The notes beneath the pieces were generated by a model. That model saw nothing but the letters and a program-made list of their open reading frames with translations, was not told the DNA's origin and did no database searches. Positions 9,425-19,308 of a DNA stretch of 64,000 nucleotides are shown in pieces (within the stretch, counting starts at the first letter, position 1; every line of letters begins with the position of its first letter). The DNA is from an uncultured Flaviramulus sp. (GTDB lineage: Bacteria > Bacteroidota > Bacteroidia > Flavobacteriales > Flavobacteriaceae). Location of the stretch: NCBI GenBank assembly GCA_947495125.1, contig CANLXL010000007.1:124001-188000 (forward strand), given 5' to 3'. The translations under genes and the position numbers were made by a program.

Positions 9425-12400
9425 ATGAACAGCATAGTTTATAAAGACAAACCAAAAGACACTAACCCAATGAAGCATGTTAAAGGAGATTTAGTCACTT
9501 TCAATAACGAAGCTTTCTATAAGATTTCGAATAGTGATAAAATGCGACCATTTTTTATGAGCATTGTTAGTGATTCCGATCACTGGATGTTCATATCAAG
9601 TAATGGTGGCTTAACAGCAGGAAGAAAGAATGCAGAGTCTTCATTGTTTCCTTATTATACGGATGATAAGATTACTGAAATGGCCGAGATTACGGGTAGC
9701 AAAACCATTTTTCAGGTAATTCATCATGGAAATCTGAAAATTTGGGAACCATTTTCAATACGGCAAATGGGCGTCTATCAAATAGAGACTAATATCTATA
9801 AAAATGTCTATGGGAATAAAATTGTATTTGAAGAAAAAAATCTGGATTTAGGATTAACATTTCAATACCAATGGAGTTCCAGTGATCAATTTGGGTTTAT
9901 TAAAAAGTCCAAGTTAATCCATGAAGATGATGTTGATCTTGAAGTAAGAGTTTTAGATGGATTACAGAATATATTACCTGCCAGCGTCACTTCAGATTTA
10001 CAGAACACCAGAAGCAACCTCGTTGATGCTTATAAAAAAAGTGAATTACAGGGAGACGTAGGTTTGGGTGTTTATGCATTAAGTGCGGTTATTGTTGATA
10101 AAGCAGAACCTAGCGAGGCATTAAAGGCTAACACAGTATGGTCCTTTGGACTCGATAATCCTGCATACTTACTGTCTTCAGTACAATTGGATAATTTTAG
10201 ATGTGGAGAAGAGATCTACGAAGAACAGGATGTTAAGGCTGAAAAAGGAGCTTATTTTATTTCGAAGGCTGTAGTATTGAGACCCGGAGAACAGGAGTGC
10301 TGGACCTTCGTGGCAAATGTGAATCAGTCTATCTCCGATATTGTTCGCACTTCAGAACTTATCAAAACAGAAAACCAATTAGAATCCATGATTCAGGATA
10401 GTATCGACCTGGGAACTAAAAAGTTGATCGGTTTAGTTGAAGCTTCAGATGGACTGCAACTTACGGCAGACCCTCTGGTGAATACGCGTCATTTTTCAAA
10501 TACCCTTTTCAATATTATGCGAGGCGGTATTTTCGATGATGGTTATGCTATTGAAAAAGGAGATTTTATAGCCTATATTTCAAAGGCGAATAAAGCCGTA
10601 TTCAAAGAAAAAGAAAGAACGTTAAATGCCTTGCCTGATGTGTTTTCATTAACCGATATTAAAGGGTTTACCGAGCAAAGTAAGAATTATGATTTTAAGC
10701 GATTATGTTTAGAATATTTGCCCTTAAAGTTCAGTAGACGACATGGTGACCCGAGTAGGCCATGGAACAAATTTTCGATCAATACAAGAAATGAGGCTGA
10801 TGGCTCTAAAATTCTTGATTATGAAGGTAACTGGAGAGATATATTCCAAAATTGGGAGGCTCTAGCGCATTCGTACCCCGAATTTATCGAGGGTATGATC
10901 CATAAATTTTTAAATGCTACAACATTTGAAGGCTACAATCCATATCGAGTTACCAAAGATGGCTTTGATTGGGAAATCATTGAAGAAAATGATCCCTGGT
11001 CCTATATTGGGTATTGGGGTGATCATCAGATTATATACCTTTTAAAATTTTTGGAATTTATAGAAGATCATTATCCCGGGATGTTAGAACAACGCTTTGA
11101 TCAGAATGTTTTTGTATATGCCAATGTGCCATACAAGATCAAAAGCTATCAGGAAACGCTAAAGAATCCTAAGGACACCATAGATTTCGATCATGAGCTA
11201 GACCTCAAGATCAATGAAAAAAGAAGTCAGATTGGCGCTGATGGAGCCTTGTTAGAAGATCGTAATGCCAACATCTATCGTGTTAATCTTATTGAAAAAT
11301 TACTGGCAACGGTGCTGTCTAAAGTATCGAACTTTATTCCCGAAGGGGGCATTTGGTTAAACACACAGCGTCCGGAATGGAATGATGCTAACAATGCCTT
11401 AGTTGGTAATGGCGTATCTATGGTGACGCTTTATTATTTGTATAGATTCTTAAATTTTTTAGAAAAAGTAGTTGAAAAGGCAGAAGCGGTTGAGATTAAA
11501 GTATCGAAGGAATTGCATGACTTCTTTATCGGTATCATGGAAACATTTACCGAAAATGTCGATGTGCTTTCAGGATCAATTACAAATAAGGATCGTAAAA
11601 CCATTCTTGATGGTTTAGGGACTGCCGGGAGCGATTATAGAGCAACCATTTATAGTCAAGGTTTTTCCGGTAATAAAACAACGTTGAGTTTAGGTCACAT
11701 TTTGCATTTTATAAGTATAACCAAGTTTTATTTGGAACATAGTATTAAAGCCAATAAGCGTGATGATAATATGTATCATGCCTATAATTTAATGACCGTT
11801 GAAAATGACCATGAGGTGTCCATATCGTACCTCACTGAAATGTTAGAGGGGCAAGTGGCTGCATTAAGCGCAGGATATCTCTCGGCAACCGAAGCTTTGG
11901 AACTTTTAGATGGTTTAAAAGCCAGCGCGCTATTTAGAGAAGATCAATATAGCTACATTTTATATCCAAATAAAGAACTACCACGATTCGATAAAAAGAA
12001 TACCATACCGGCAACGAAAGTTAATCAATCTAGTTTGTTGAAACAGTTAATCGCTGATGGAAATCGACACATTATAGAGCAGGATATAAAAGGTGATTAT
12101 CACTTCAACAGTGGCTTTAACAATGCCAATAGCTTAAAAGAAGCTTTAAAACATTTAGATAGTCAATACGAAGCACTTATTGTCGAGGAAAAAGCCTATT
12201 TGCTTCAAACTTTTGAAGATATTTTCGATCATAAATCCTTTACCGGACGCTCCGGTACGTTCTTTGGGTTTGAAGGCTTAGGATCTATTTATTGGCACAT
12301 GGTGTCTAAGTTGTTGTTAGCCGTGCAAGAGAACTGCTTATGGGCGATAAAAAACAATGAAGACGATGTTACCATTGGAAGACTTTTGGATCACTACTAC

Positions 12401-12880
12401 GAAATTAATGCTGGAATTGGGGTTCATAAATCACCGGAACTTTATGGGGCTTTCCCAACGGATCCGTACTCGCATACCCCCGCTACAAAAGGAGCACAAC
12501 AACCGGGAATGACTGGGCAGGTAAAAGAAGATATTCTAAGCCGATTCGGAGAATTGGGTGTTTTTGTGGAAGATGGAAAAATTGTATTTAAACCGTATCT
12601 ATTACAAATCGAAGAATTTTTAAAAATGCCTCAAACCTTTCGATACACTAGTGTAAATAAGGTTCAGGAAGTGCTGGATGTTGAAGCCAATGCCTTGTGC
12701 TTTTCATATTGTCAAGTACCAATCATATATAAAATATCCGACTCAGAAAATTTACAGGTACTGTTTAATGATGAAAATGTGTTCGAGTCAGATAAAACGA
12801 GCCTGAATCAGGAGATTTCTAAATCGCTTTTCGAAAGGAAAGGCGAGGTAAACAAGATTATAGTTTGCGTAAAAAAATAG
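9425..12880 (+). CDS. GH149-type beta-1,3-glucan phosphorylase (cytoplasmic)
   Basis: The protein has 1151 residues and no signal peptide or membrane segment. Length, the early SDSDHWMFISSNGGLTAGR segment and the central WSYIGYWGDHQIIYLLKFLE stretch match my memory of GH149, the large relatives of GH94 phosphorylases first described from Euglena and bacteria. GH149 enzymes use phosphate to split beta-1,3-gluco-oligosaccharides into alpha-glucose 1-phosphate and a shorter chain. The neighbours (GH17, GH30, GH16 and sugar symporters) match that substrate. The gene starts 37 bases after a terminator and its stop is 10 bases from the GH17 gene. A start at 9470 is possible. I have not assigned the catalytic Asp by number. 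It could be an uncharacterised GH94/149 relative, but the family call is fairly secure. Confidence 0.85.
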   Translation: MNSIVYKDKPKDTNPMKHVKGDLVTFNNEAFYKISNSDKMRPFFMSIVSDSDHWMFISSNGGLTAGRKNAESSLFPYYTDDKITEMAEITGSKTIFQVIHHGNLKIWEPFSIRQMGVYQIETNIYKNVYGNKIVFEEKNLDLGLTFQYQWSSSDQFGFIKKSKLIHEDDVDLEVRVLDGLQNILPASVTSDLQNTRSNLVDAYKKSELQGDVGLGVYALSAVIVDKAEPSEALKANTVWSFGLDNPAYLLSSVQLDNFRCGEEIYEEQDVKAEKGAYFISKAVVLRPGEQECWTFVANVNQSISDIVRTSELIKTENQLESMIQDSIDLGTKKLIGLVEASDGLQLTADPLVNTRHFSNTLFNIMRGGIFDDGYAIEKGDFIAYISKANKAVFKEKERTLNALPDVFSLTDIKGFTEQSKNYDFKRLCLEYLPLKFSRRHGDPSRPWNKFSINTRNEADGSKILDYEGNWRDIFQNWEALAHSYPEFIEGMIHKFLNATTFEGYNPYRVTKDGFDWEIIEENDPWSYIGYWGDHQIIYLLKFLEFIEDHYPGMLEQRFDQNVFVYANVPYKIKSYQETLKNPKDTIDFDHELDLKINEKRSQIGADGALLEDRNANIYRVNLIEKLLATVLSKVSNFIPEGGIWLNTQRPEWNDANNALVGNGVSMVTLYYLYRFLNFLEKVVEKAEAVEIKVSKELHDFFIGIMETFTENVDVLSGSITNKDRKTILDGLGTAGSDYRATIYSQGFSGNKTTLSLGHILHFISITKFYLEHSIKANKRDDNMYHAYNLMTVENDHEVSISYLTEMLEGQVAALSAGYLSATEALELLDGLKASALFREDQYSYILYPNKELPRFDKKNTIPATKVNQSSLLKQLIADGNRHIIEQDIKGDYHFNSGFNNANSLKEALKHLDSQYEALIVEEKAYLLQTFEDIFDHKSFTGRSGTFFGFEGLGSIYWHMVSKLLLAVQENCLWAIKNNEDDVTIGRLLDHYYEINAGIGVHKSPELYGAFPTDPYSHTPATKGAQQPGMTGQVKEDILSRFGELGVFVEDGKIVFKPYLLQIEEFLKMPQTFRYTSVNKVQEVLDVEANALCFSYCQVPIIYKISDSENLQVLFNDENVFESDKTSLNQEISKSLFERKGEVNKIIVCVKK

Positions 12881-12890
12881 AAACACAACA

Positions 12891-14156
12891 ATGTTAAAGT
12901 TAATAAAGTATATAACACTTTCAATTTTATTGCTAATGCAAGGATGTAACAAAGCACCAAGAACGGAACAGAAAATTACAGCGGCAGATATTTTAGGAAA
13001 CCCTGATTATTTGGCCATTTCTTATGGTGGCTATCGCGAGAAAACCCGCGATGTACAACCCACAATAAAACAGCTAAAAGAAGACATGAAAATTTTAGCT
13101 GCAATGAATATAAAAATATTAAGAACCTACAACGTACAACTTCAGCAAACACCTAATTTGTTAAGAGCTATTAGCGAGTTAAAAAATGAAGACCCGAATT
13201 TTGAAATGTATGTCATGTTAGGGGCATGGATCGATTGCCAGAATGCCTGGACCGATAAAGCACCCAATCATGAAGTGGAGAGCGAACAAAATGCCGGAGA
13301 AATTGATAGAGCGGTGGCACTTGCCAAGGCCTATCCGGAGATTGTAAAGATTATTGCGGTAGGTAACGAAGCTATGGTAAATTGGGCAACAAGTTATTTT
13401 GTGAGACCAAATGTTATTTTGAAATGGGTGAATCACCTTCAAGGGTTAAAACAAAAAGGAGAACTCTCAAAAGAATTATGGATCACCAGCTCTGATGACT
13501 TTTCCTCATGGGGAGGAGGAGATCCAAGTTATCATACCGAAGATTTAAAAGAACTAATAAAGGCGGTAGATTATATCTCAATGCATACTTATCCTATGCA
13601 TAACTCTCACTATAATCCTGCCTTTTGGTTAGTTCCGGAAGAAGAAAATAATCTTACGGAAGCAGAAAAGGTAGAAGCGGCCATGCAACGCGCATTGGAA
13701 TTCTCTCAAAAGCAACATGATAGTGTTACCAACTACATGAAAAGCTTGGGGGTCAACAAACCGGTTCATATTGGTGAAACCGGTTGGTCGACGGTATCCA
13801 ACGGACATTATGGCAAGAATGGTTCCAGAGCGACCGACGAGTACAAATCGGGACGCTATCACGAACTGATGAGAGCATGGACGAATAAAGCTAAAATCTC
13901 GTGCTTCTATTTCGAAGCCTTCGATGAACAATGGAAAGATGCGCATAATGCTAAAGGGTCTGAAAACCATTTTGGTTTAATCAATTTAAAAGGTGAGGCC
14001 AAATATGCGCTTTGGGACTTGGTTGATCAAGGCGTTTTTGACGGGCTCACCAGAGATGGTAATTCCATTACAAAAACGTATAACGGGGATAAGGAAGCTT
14101 TAATGAAGGAGGTCTTAGTACCACCATCTGTTTCTGAAGCAGCGGTGCATCACTAA
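12891..14156 (+). CDS. GH17 beta-1,3-glucanase lipoprotein
   Basis: The 421-residue product has a lipoprotein signal ending MQGC (Cys19). GH17 hallmarks are AVGNEAM with acid/base E160 and IGETGWS with nucleophile E296. YISMHTYPM and CFYFEAFDE are typical barrel strands. The enzyme hydrolyses beta-1,3-glucan chains; with its lipid anchor it should act in the periplasm or at the cell surface. It lies 10 bases after the phosphorylase gene and 16 before the GH30 gene, so the three are very likely one operon. A second, signal-less GH17 at 19309-20247 shares both motifs but probably acts inside the cell. Confidence 0.93.
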   Translation: MLKLIKYITLSILLLMQGCNKAPRTEQKITAADILGNPDYLAISYGGYREKTRDVQPTIKQLKEDMKILAAMNIKILRTYNVQLQQTPNLLRAISELKNEDPNFEMYVMLGAWIDCQNAWTDKAPNHEVESEQNAGEIDRAVALAKAYPEIVKIIAVGNEAMVNWATSYFVRPNVILKWVNHLQGLKQKGELSKELWITSSDDFSSWGGGDPSYHTEDLKELIKAVDYISMHTYPMHNSHYNPAFWLVPEEENNLTEAEKVEAAMQRALEFSQKQHDSVTNYMKSLGVNKPVHIGETGWSTVSNGHYGKNGSRATDEYKSGRYHELMRAWTNKAKISCFYFEAFDEQWKDAHNAKGSENHFGLINLKGEAKYALWDLVDQGVFDGLTRDGNSITKTYNGDKEALMKEVLVPPSVSEAAVHH

Positions 14157-14172
14157 TCAAACATAATTAAAA

Positions 14173-15663
14173 ATGAAACAGTTAAAATATTATACATATA
14201 GTCTTTTGCTATTACTTATGAGTTGTCATGAAACCGAAAATAAATTGCAAGTTGAGGTTTTTGAAACGTCGGCTAAGGGAAACAAACTAACAAAAGTTTC
14301 AACCTTTCAAACACTGGATAATAAGGTAACCATTGCTTTGAAACCGGAGCAAACGTTTCAAACCATATCTGGTTTTGGAGGTGCTTTTACAGAGTCTTCA
14401 GCTTACTTATTAAATAAGCTAAGTAAAAAAAACCGAGACACTATTTTGCAAGCCTATTTTGCTAAAGATGGTGCCCGATATTCATTAACCAGAACCCACA
14501 TGAATTCTTGTGATTTTTCACTAACAAACTATTCCTATACGCCCATTGAAAACGATGTTGATCTGGAACACTTTACCATTAAAGAAGATAAAGATGACCT
14601 TATACCCATGATAAAAGATGCTATGGCGGCATCGGAAGACGGTTTTAAAATTTTTGCTTCGCCTTGGACTGCAGCACCGTGGATGAAGGACAATAACAGT
14701 TGGGTAGGTGGAAAACTATTACCGAAATATTATGATACCTGGGCTTTATTCTTTTCAAAATATATAGAAGCTTATAATGCTGAAGGTATTGAGATCTGGG
14801 GATTCACTGTAGAAAATGAACCTCATGGCAACGGTAATAATTGGGAGAGTATGCACTTTTCTCCAAAAGAGATGACCGATTTTGTTCAGTTTCATTTAGG
14901 GCCAAAGTTGGAAGCCGATGGATATGGTGAAAAGATCATATTAGGTTACGATCAAAACAGAGCCGGATTAAAAGAATGGGTAGATGAAATGTATCGAGAT
15001 GAAGCATCGTCGAAGTATTTCGATGGCACGGCAATTCACTGGTATGAAAGTACCTATGATTACTTTCCGGAAGCTTTACAATACGCACATGCTAAGGCAC
15101 CCGATAAATATTTAATTGAAACGGAAGGTTGTATAGATGCTGAAGTTCCCAAATGGAATGATGACGATTGGTATTGGAGAAAGGAAGCTACCGATTGGGG
15201 CTGGGACTGGGCTTCGGAAGAAGAGAAATATCTACACCCTAAATATGCGCCTGTAAATCGATATGCCCGGGATATTATAGGATGCCTCAATAACTGGGTT
15301 GATGGTTGGGTAGATTGGAATATGGTTTTAGATACTAAAGGTGGGCCCAATTGGTTTGAAAACTGGTGTGTGGCTCCGGTAATCGTTGATCCCGAGAAAG
15401 ATGAAGTTTACTTTACACCCTTGTACTACACCATGGCACATTTTAGTAAATATATGAGACCCGACGCTAAGGTTATCGGATTAGAAAATTCAGATAAAGA
15501 TCTTATGGCGGCCGCAGTTCAAAACCCTGATGGAACCATCGCTGTCGCCCTATTTAACGAAACAGAAACCCCAAAAAGTATTAGCCTATCGATAAGAGAA
15601 AAAGCAATCGAAATTTCAATAGATGCGAAAGCAATTCAAACTATTGTGATTCCAAAATCATAG
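14173..15663 (+). CDS. GH30 beta-1,6-glucanase-type lipoprotein
   Basis: The protein has 496 residues with a lipoprotein signal ending LMSC (Cys18). It has a GH30 TIM barrel followed by the usual C-terminal beta domain. SGFGGAFTESSAY is near the start, FTVENEP gives acid/base E216, and LIETEGC gives the likely nucleophile E318. GH30 members in laminarin loci remove beta-1,6-linked glucose branches. Together with the upstream GH17 this would linearise and shorten laminarin before import. Subfamily GH30_3 or GH30_1 is likely from the context; a glucosylceramidase-like role is less likely here. Confidence 0.9.
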   Translation: MKQLKYYTYSLLLLLMSCHETENKLQVEVFETSAKGNKLTKVSTFQTLDNKVTIALKPEQTFQTISGFGGAFTESSAYLLNKLSKKNRDTILQAYFAKDGARYSLTRTHMNSCDFSLTNYSYTPIENDVDLEHFTIKEDKDDLIPMIKDAMAASEDGFKIFASPWTAAPWMKDNNSWVGGKLLPKYYDTWALFFSKYIEAYNAEGIEIWGFTVENEPHGNGNNWESMHFSPKEMTDFVQFHLGPKLEADGYGEKIILGYDQNRAGLKEWVDEMYRDEASSKYFDGTAIHWYESTYDYFPEALQYAHAKAPDKYLIETEGCIDAEVPKWNDDDWYWRKEATDWGWDWASEEEKYLHPKYAPVNRYARDIIGCLNNWVDGWVDWNMVLDTKGGPNWFENWCVAPVIVDPEKDEVYFTPLYYTMAHFSKYMRPDAKVIGLENSDKDLMAAAVQNPDGTIAVALFNETETPKSISLSIREKAIEISIDAKAIQTIVIPKS

Positions 15664-15693
15664 AATAACTATAACTAATTAAATAAAGAAGAC

Positions 15694-17124
15694 ATGTCAA
15701 AAGTAATAACAGCCGCAAAAGATAGAGTGCCTTTAGGGCAAAAAGCAGCATTTGGTGCAGGTCATTTAGTTTTGAACCTTTATCCGGGAGCATTAGGTTT
15801 CTTTATGTTCTTTTTACTAACTGCTTTTGGAATGGACCCGTTTTTGGCAGGACTTTTAGGTGGATTACCGCGATTCTTTGATGCGGTTACCGATCCAATC
15901 ATGGGATTTATTTCAGACAACACAAGTTCAAAATGGGGAAGAAGAAGGCCATACATTCTTGTTGGAGGCATTTTAAGTGCTATTACATTTGTTCTTCTTT
16001 GGCAACTTGATGAAAACAATTCTGCAAATTTTAATTTTTGGTACTTTCTAATTATGTCAATGGTTTTTCTTATTGGAAATACCATGTTTGCTACACCATT
16101 GGTCGGTCTTGGGTATGAAATGACTTCTGATTATAACGAACGAACACGGCTAATGGCATTTTCGCAAACTGTTGGTCTCATAGCCTGGGTCATTGTGCCT
16201 TGGTTTTGGGTGATTATTGCCGATCCGGACATTTTTAGTAATCAAGCCGAAGGCGTTAGAACCATGTCAATCTATGTTGGGATCGCTTGTTTATTGCTCG
16301 GTCTTTTACCAGCTATTTTTTGCAGAGGTATCGATTCTGCTAACATGGGAAATAGAAAAAAATTAACCTTTACCTCTATGTTTAGTAATTTAAAAGACCT
16401 TTTCACCAGTATAAGAGAAGCGGTAAAGAATAAACCTTTTATGAAATTATGTGGTGCTACGTTTTTAGTATTTAATGGGTTCCAAATTGTGGCCTCTTTT
16501 AGCTTTTTTATTTTCGTATTTTACATTTTTAACGGAAGCTATGATGCCACATCAACATGGCCGGCTTGGTTTAGCTCCATTGGTGCATTGGTTTCGGCAT
16601 TTTTAGTGATTCCTATCGTGACAAAAATGGCCACGAAATGGGGTAAAAAGAAAGCTTTTATTATTTCAACAGCCCTTTCTATTGTTGGGTATCTTTTGAA
16701 ATGGTGGGCTTTTACTCCAGATAATGTTTGGCTGTCTTTTATTCCAATACCTTTAATGTCATTTGGTTTAGGGAGCTTATTTACCTTAATGATGAGTATG
16801 ACCGCTGATGTTTGTGATTTAGATGAACTTGTTAATGGAATGCCAAGGAAAGAGGGAACTTTTGGAGCATTATATTGGTGGGTTGTAAAACTTGGACAAG
16901 GGTTAGCCCTGGTTTTAGGAGGCCTGGTATTAAAGCTCATAGGGTTTGACGGTAACGCTGCAACACAGTCGGTTGATACTTTGACGAAATTAAGAATTGC
17001 CGATATCATTATTCCTGTAGTAACAGCAGCTTTGGCTATTTGGATCATGTGGAAATATAGCTTGTCTGAGGAAAGAGCAAAAGATATTAAAGCGCAGTTA
17101 GAGGCAAGAAGAGGGGTATTATAA
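15694..17124 (+). CDS. GPH-family sugar:cation symporter (MFS_2), first copy
   Basis: The 476-residue protein has about 12 membrane helices. The MelB-like signature DAVTDPIMGFISDNT plus KWGRRRPYI follows helices 1-2, and a conserved MTADVCDLDEL segment lies in the second half. It should move oligosaccharides or glucosides from periplasm to cytoplasm with Na+ or H+. It follows the GH30 gene by 30 bases and precedes the small membrane protein by 46. The neighbouring cytoplasmic phosphorylase and GH17 need such an importer for beta-1,3-oligosaccharides. A paralogue lies at 17868-19292. Confidence 0.92.
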   Translation: MSKVITAAKDRVPLGQKAAFGAGHLVLNLYPGALGFFMFFLLTAFGMDPFLAGLLGGLPRFFDAVTDPIMGFISDNTSSKWGRRRPYILVGGILSAITFVLLWQLDENNSANFNFWYFLIMSMVFLIGNTMFATPLVGLGYEMTSDYNERTRLMAFSQTVGLIAWVIVPWFWVIIADPDIFSNQAEGVRTMSIYVGIACLLLGLLPAIFCRGIDSANMGNRKKLTFTSMFSNLKDLFTSIREAVKNKPFMKLCGATFLVFNGFQIVASFSFFIFVFYIFNGSYDATSTWPAWFSSIGALVSAFLVIPIVTKMATKWGKKKAFIISTALSIVGYLLKWWAFTPDNVWLSFIPIPLMSFGLGSLFTLMMSMTADVCDLDELVNGMPRKEGTFGALYWWVVKLGQGLALVLGGLVLKLIGFDGNAATQSVDTLTKLRIADIIIPVVTAALAIWIMWKYSLSEERAKDIKAQLEARRGVL

Positions 17125-17170
17125 TAATGTTGAATTATTAAGCAGATTATATAATTAAAATAATAATAAA

Positions 17171-17806
17171 ATGTCAACAAAAATAATAATTATAGCAATA
17201 GGAGTTTTACTCATATTAATTGCCATACTTGGTAATAAAAAAAGGAACTCAGGCAAAAGTCTTCTCAATACTAGACTTGGAATATCTATGGGAATCATTG
17301 GTGTTTTAATGATGATATATGGCAGCTATTCATCCGAATTGGTCAGTTACAATAGCCAACTTGAACAAGTTTCCATAGGAAAAAAATTAAAGATTACAGG
17401 ACCGGTGACTGCTGTTCAAGTGGTTTCTCCAATAGATAAAGATTCTGTGGATTGCCGTATTCTAACAATGGGGGTTTACCCTGAATCCTATAAAAAAGAT
17501 ATTTGGGTGATGATCAGACCTACTGATGATAGATACTATCCGCAATCCGATCACACCAATACCTCTTATAAAAGAGATGGTGAGTGGCAGGTTGTTACCC
17601 GTTTCGGTGGAGATAAAGGGGAGGCTTATGATTTGATTATCTATGAAGCCGATTCTACGGCGACTTCATTTTTTAGTTCAACCTTGGAAAAATGGAAAGA
17701 AGCCGACGACTATCCTGGGTTAAAACTTGAAGAAATACCTGCTGGAGCCAAAGAAGTGGAACGACTAAAGGTGTATTCAAGGAAAAACTGTAGAGGTGTC
17801 TTTTAG
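17171..17806 (+). CDS. Small inner-membrane protein with an Ig-like extracytoplasmic domain, function unknown
   Basis: The 211-residue protein opens with two hydrophobic helices (about 4-20 and 38-55) separated by a Lys/Arg-rich loop. A soluble domain follows (about 70-170): VQVVSPIDKDSVDCR, IWVMIRP, YYPQSD and a Gly/Asp-rich turn before YDLIIYEAD. This pattern resembles bacterial Ig-like domains I have seen in other membrane-linked proteins. No enzyme motif is visible. It sits exactly between two paralogous symporter genes, so an accessory, sensing or assembly role in transport is possible but not shown. Confidence 0.7.
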   Translation: MSTKIIIIAIGVLLILIAILGNKKRNSGKSLLNTRLGISMGIIGVLMMIYGSYSSELVSYNSQLEQVSIGKKLKITGPVTAVQVVSPIDKDSVDCRILTMGVYPESYKKDIWVMIRPTDDRYYPQSDHTNTSYKRDGEWQVVTRFGGDKGEAYDLIIYEADSTATSFFSSTLEKWKEADDYPGLKLEEIPAGAKEVERLKVYSRKNCRGVF

Positions 17807-17867
17807 GGCCTAATAACACAAAACATGAATCTATTAAAACGTTTAATAAAAGCTATAACTTAATATA

Positions 17868-19292
17868 ATGCGCACAATAAATAAATATAGAGTCCCTCTT
17901 GGACAGAAAGCAGCGTTTGGCGCAGGGCACCTGGTCAATAATTTAATACCCGGACTTTTAGGGGTATTTGTATTTATTTTAAAAACTGAAGCATTTGGAA
18001 TGGATCCTGCTCTTGCGGGTTTAATTGTAGGTATTCCAAGACTTTTTGATGCTATTACTGATCCTATTATGGGATATATCTCAGATAATACAAGCTCAAA
18101 ATATGGCAGACGCCGTCCTTATATTTTTATTGGCGCCATTTTTACCGGGATAGTTTTTGCAATCCTCTGGCAAGTCGACGAAAATAATTCAGAGTTATTT
18201 AATTTTTGGTATTTATTAGTTTTTTCAATCCTACTAATCTTCGGAAACACCATTTTTTCAACGCCTTTAATTGCGTTAGGGTATGAAATGACATCCGATT
18301 ATAAGGAACGTACACGATTAATGAGTTTTGCCAATACTATCGGTCAGGTAGCTTGGATGCTCGTACCGTTTCTATACCTTCTTTTACCGAATAAAGAGTT
18401 GTTTAGCGATACCCCCGCTGCGGTAAGAACTATTGCCTTGATTGCAGGTGTGGTGATAATCGTATTGGGTATTCTCCCTTCTTTTTTCTGTAGAGGTATC
18501 GATGCCAGTAAAATGGAAGGCAGAGAAGAAGTGACGTTCAGGAATGTCTTTCAAAGCATGGGTAAAATATTTAAAGGAATAAAACTTGTTCTTAAGAATA
18601 AACCGTTTGTTAAACTTTGTATTGCGACCTTTTTAGTATTTAATGGGTATCAAATCGTAGCAGAATTTGGTTTATTTATTATAGCATTTTATTTGTTTAA
18701 TGGAGATTTTGGCGAAGCAGGTCTTTGGATGACCTTATTCCCTGCTGTCACTGCGGCTTTTACAGCATTTATTGCAATTCCTATCATAAATGGGATGGCC
18801 AATAAGTTCGGAAAGCGTAAAGCCTTTATATATGCCACCGCAATTTCAATTGTAGGGTATATATTAAAGTGGTGGGGATTCGACCCGGATAACTATTACA
18901 TGATTTTCTTACCAATTCCGTTGATGGCATTTGGAATGGGCTGTTTGTTTACATTGATGATGAGTATGACTGCCGATGTATGTGATTTGGACGAACTAGA
19001 AAACGGTATGCCACGTAAAGAAGGAACCTTTGGTGCTATTTACTGGTGGATGATAAAAGTTGGACAAGGATTGGCTTTGGTAACCTCCGGATTTATATTA
19101 AAAGGACTGGGGTATATTTCTGATGCGAGTACACAAACTCCAGAAGCCATTTTAGGAATGAGAATTACAGATATAGCCTTACCCGTCATCACCGCGGCAT
19201 TAGCTATTTGGGTTATGTGGAAGTACAGCCTAAATGAAGATAGAGCCAAAGAAATAAAAGCAGAATTAGTAAAACGTAGAGGAGAATTATAA
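17868..19292 (+). CDS. GPH-family sugar:cation symporter (MFS_2), second copy
   Basis: The 474-residue protein is a clear paralogue of the symporter at 15694-17124. It keeps DAITDPIMGYISDNT, KYGRRRPYI, MTADVCDLDELENGMPRKEG and the same start motif RVPLGQKAAFGAGHLV. Differences cluster in helices 1, 5 and 8, so the pair may separate substrates, for example beta-1,3-oligosaccharides from gentiobiose-type beta-1,6 products released by the GH30. It is 16 bases upstream of the cytoplasmic GH17 gene and likely co-transcribed with it. Confidence 0.92.
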   Translation: MRTINKYRVPLGQKAAFGAGHLVNNLIPGLLGVFVFILKTEAFGMDPALAGLIVGIPRLFDAITDPIMGYISDNTSSKYGRRRPYIFIGAIFTGIVFAILWQVDENNSELFNFWYLLVFSILLIFGNTIFSTPLIALGYEMTSDYKERTRLMSFANTIGQVAWMLVPFLYLLLPNKELFSDTPAAVRTIALIAGVVIIVLGILPSFFCRGIDASKMEGREEVTFRNVFQSMGKIFKGIKLVLKNKPFVKLCIATFLVFNGYQIVAEFGLFIIAFYLFNGDFGEAGLWMTLFPAVTAAFTAFIAIPIINGMANKFGKRKAFIYATAISIVGYILKWWGFDPDNYYMIFLPIPLMAFGMGCLFTLMMSMTADVCDLDELENGMPRKEGTFGAIYWWMIKVGQGLALVTSGFILKGLGYISDASTQTPEAILGMRITDIALPVITAALAIWVMWKYSLNEDRAKEIKAELVKRRGEL

Positions 19293-19308
19293 TTTAAAAC
19301 AAAGTATT

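Noticed and set aside
16539..17180. A 213-codon minus-strand frame opposite the first symporter gene
   Set aside because: It lies almost wholly antisense to a clear membrane transporter, and its composition reflects that gene read backwards.
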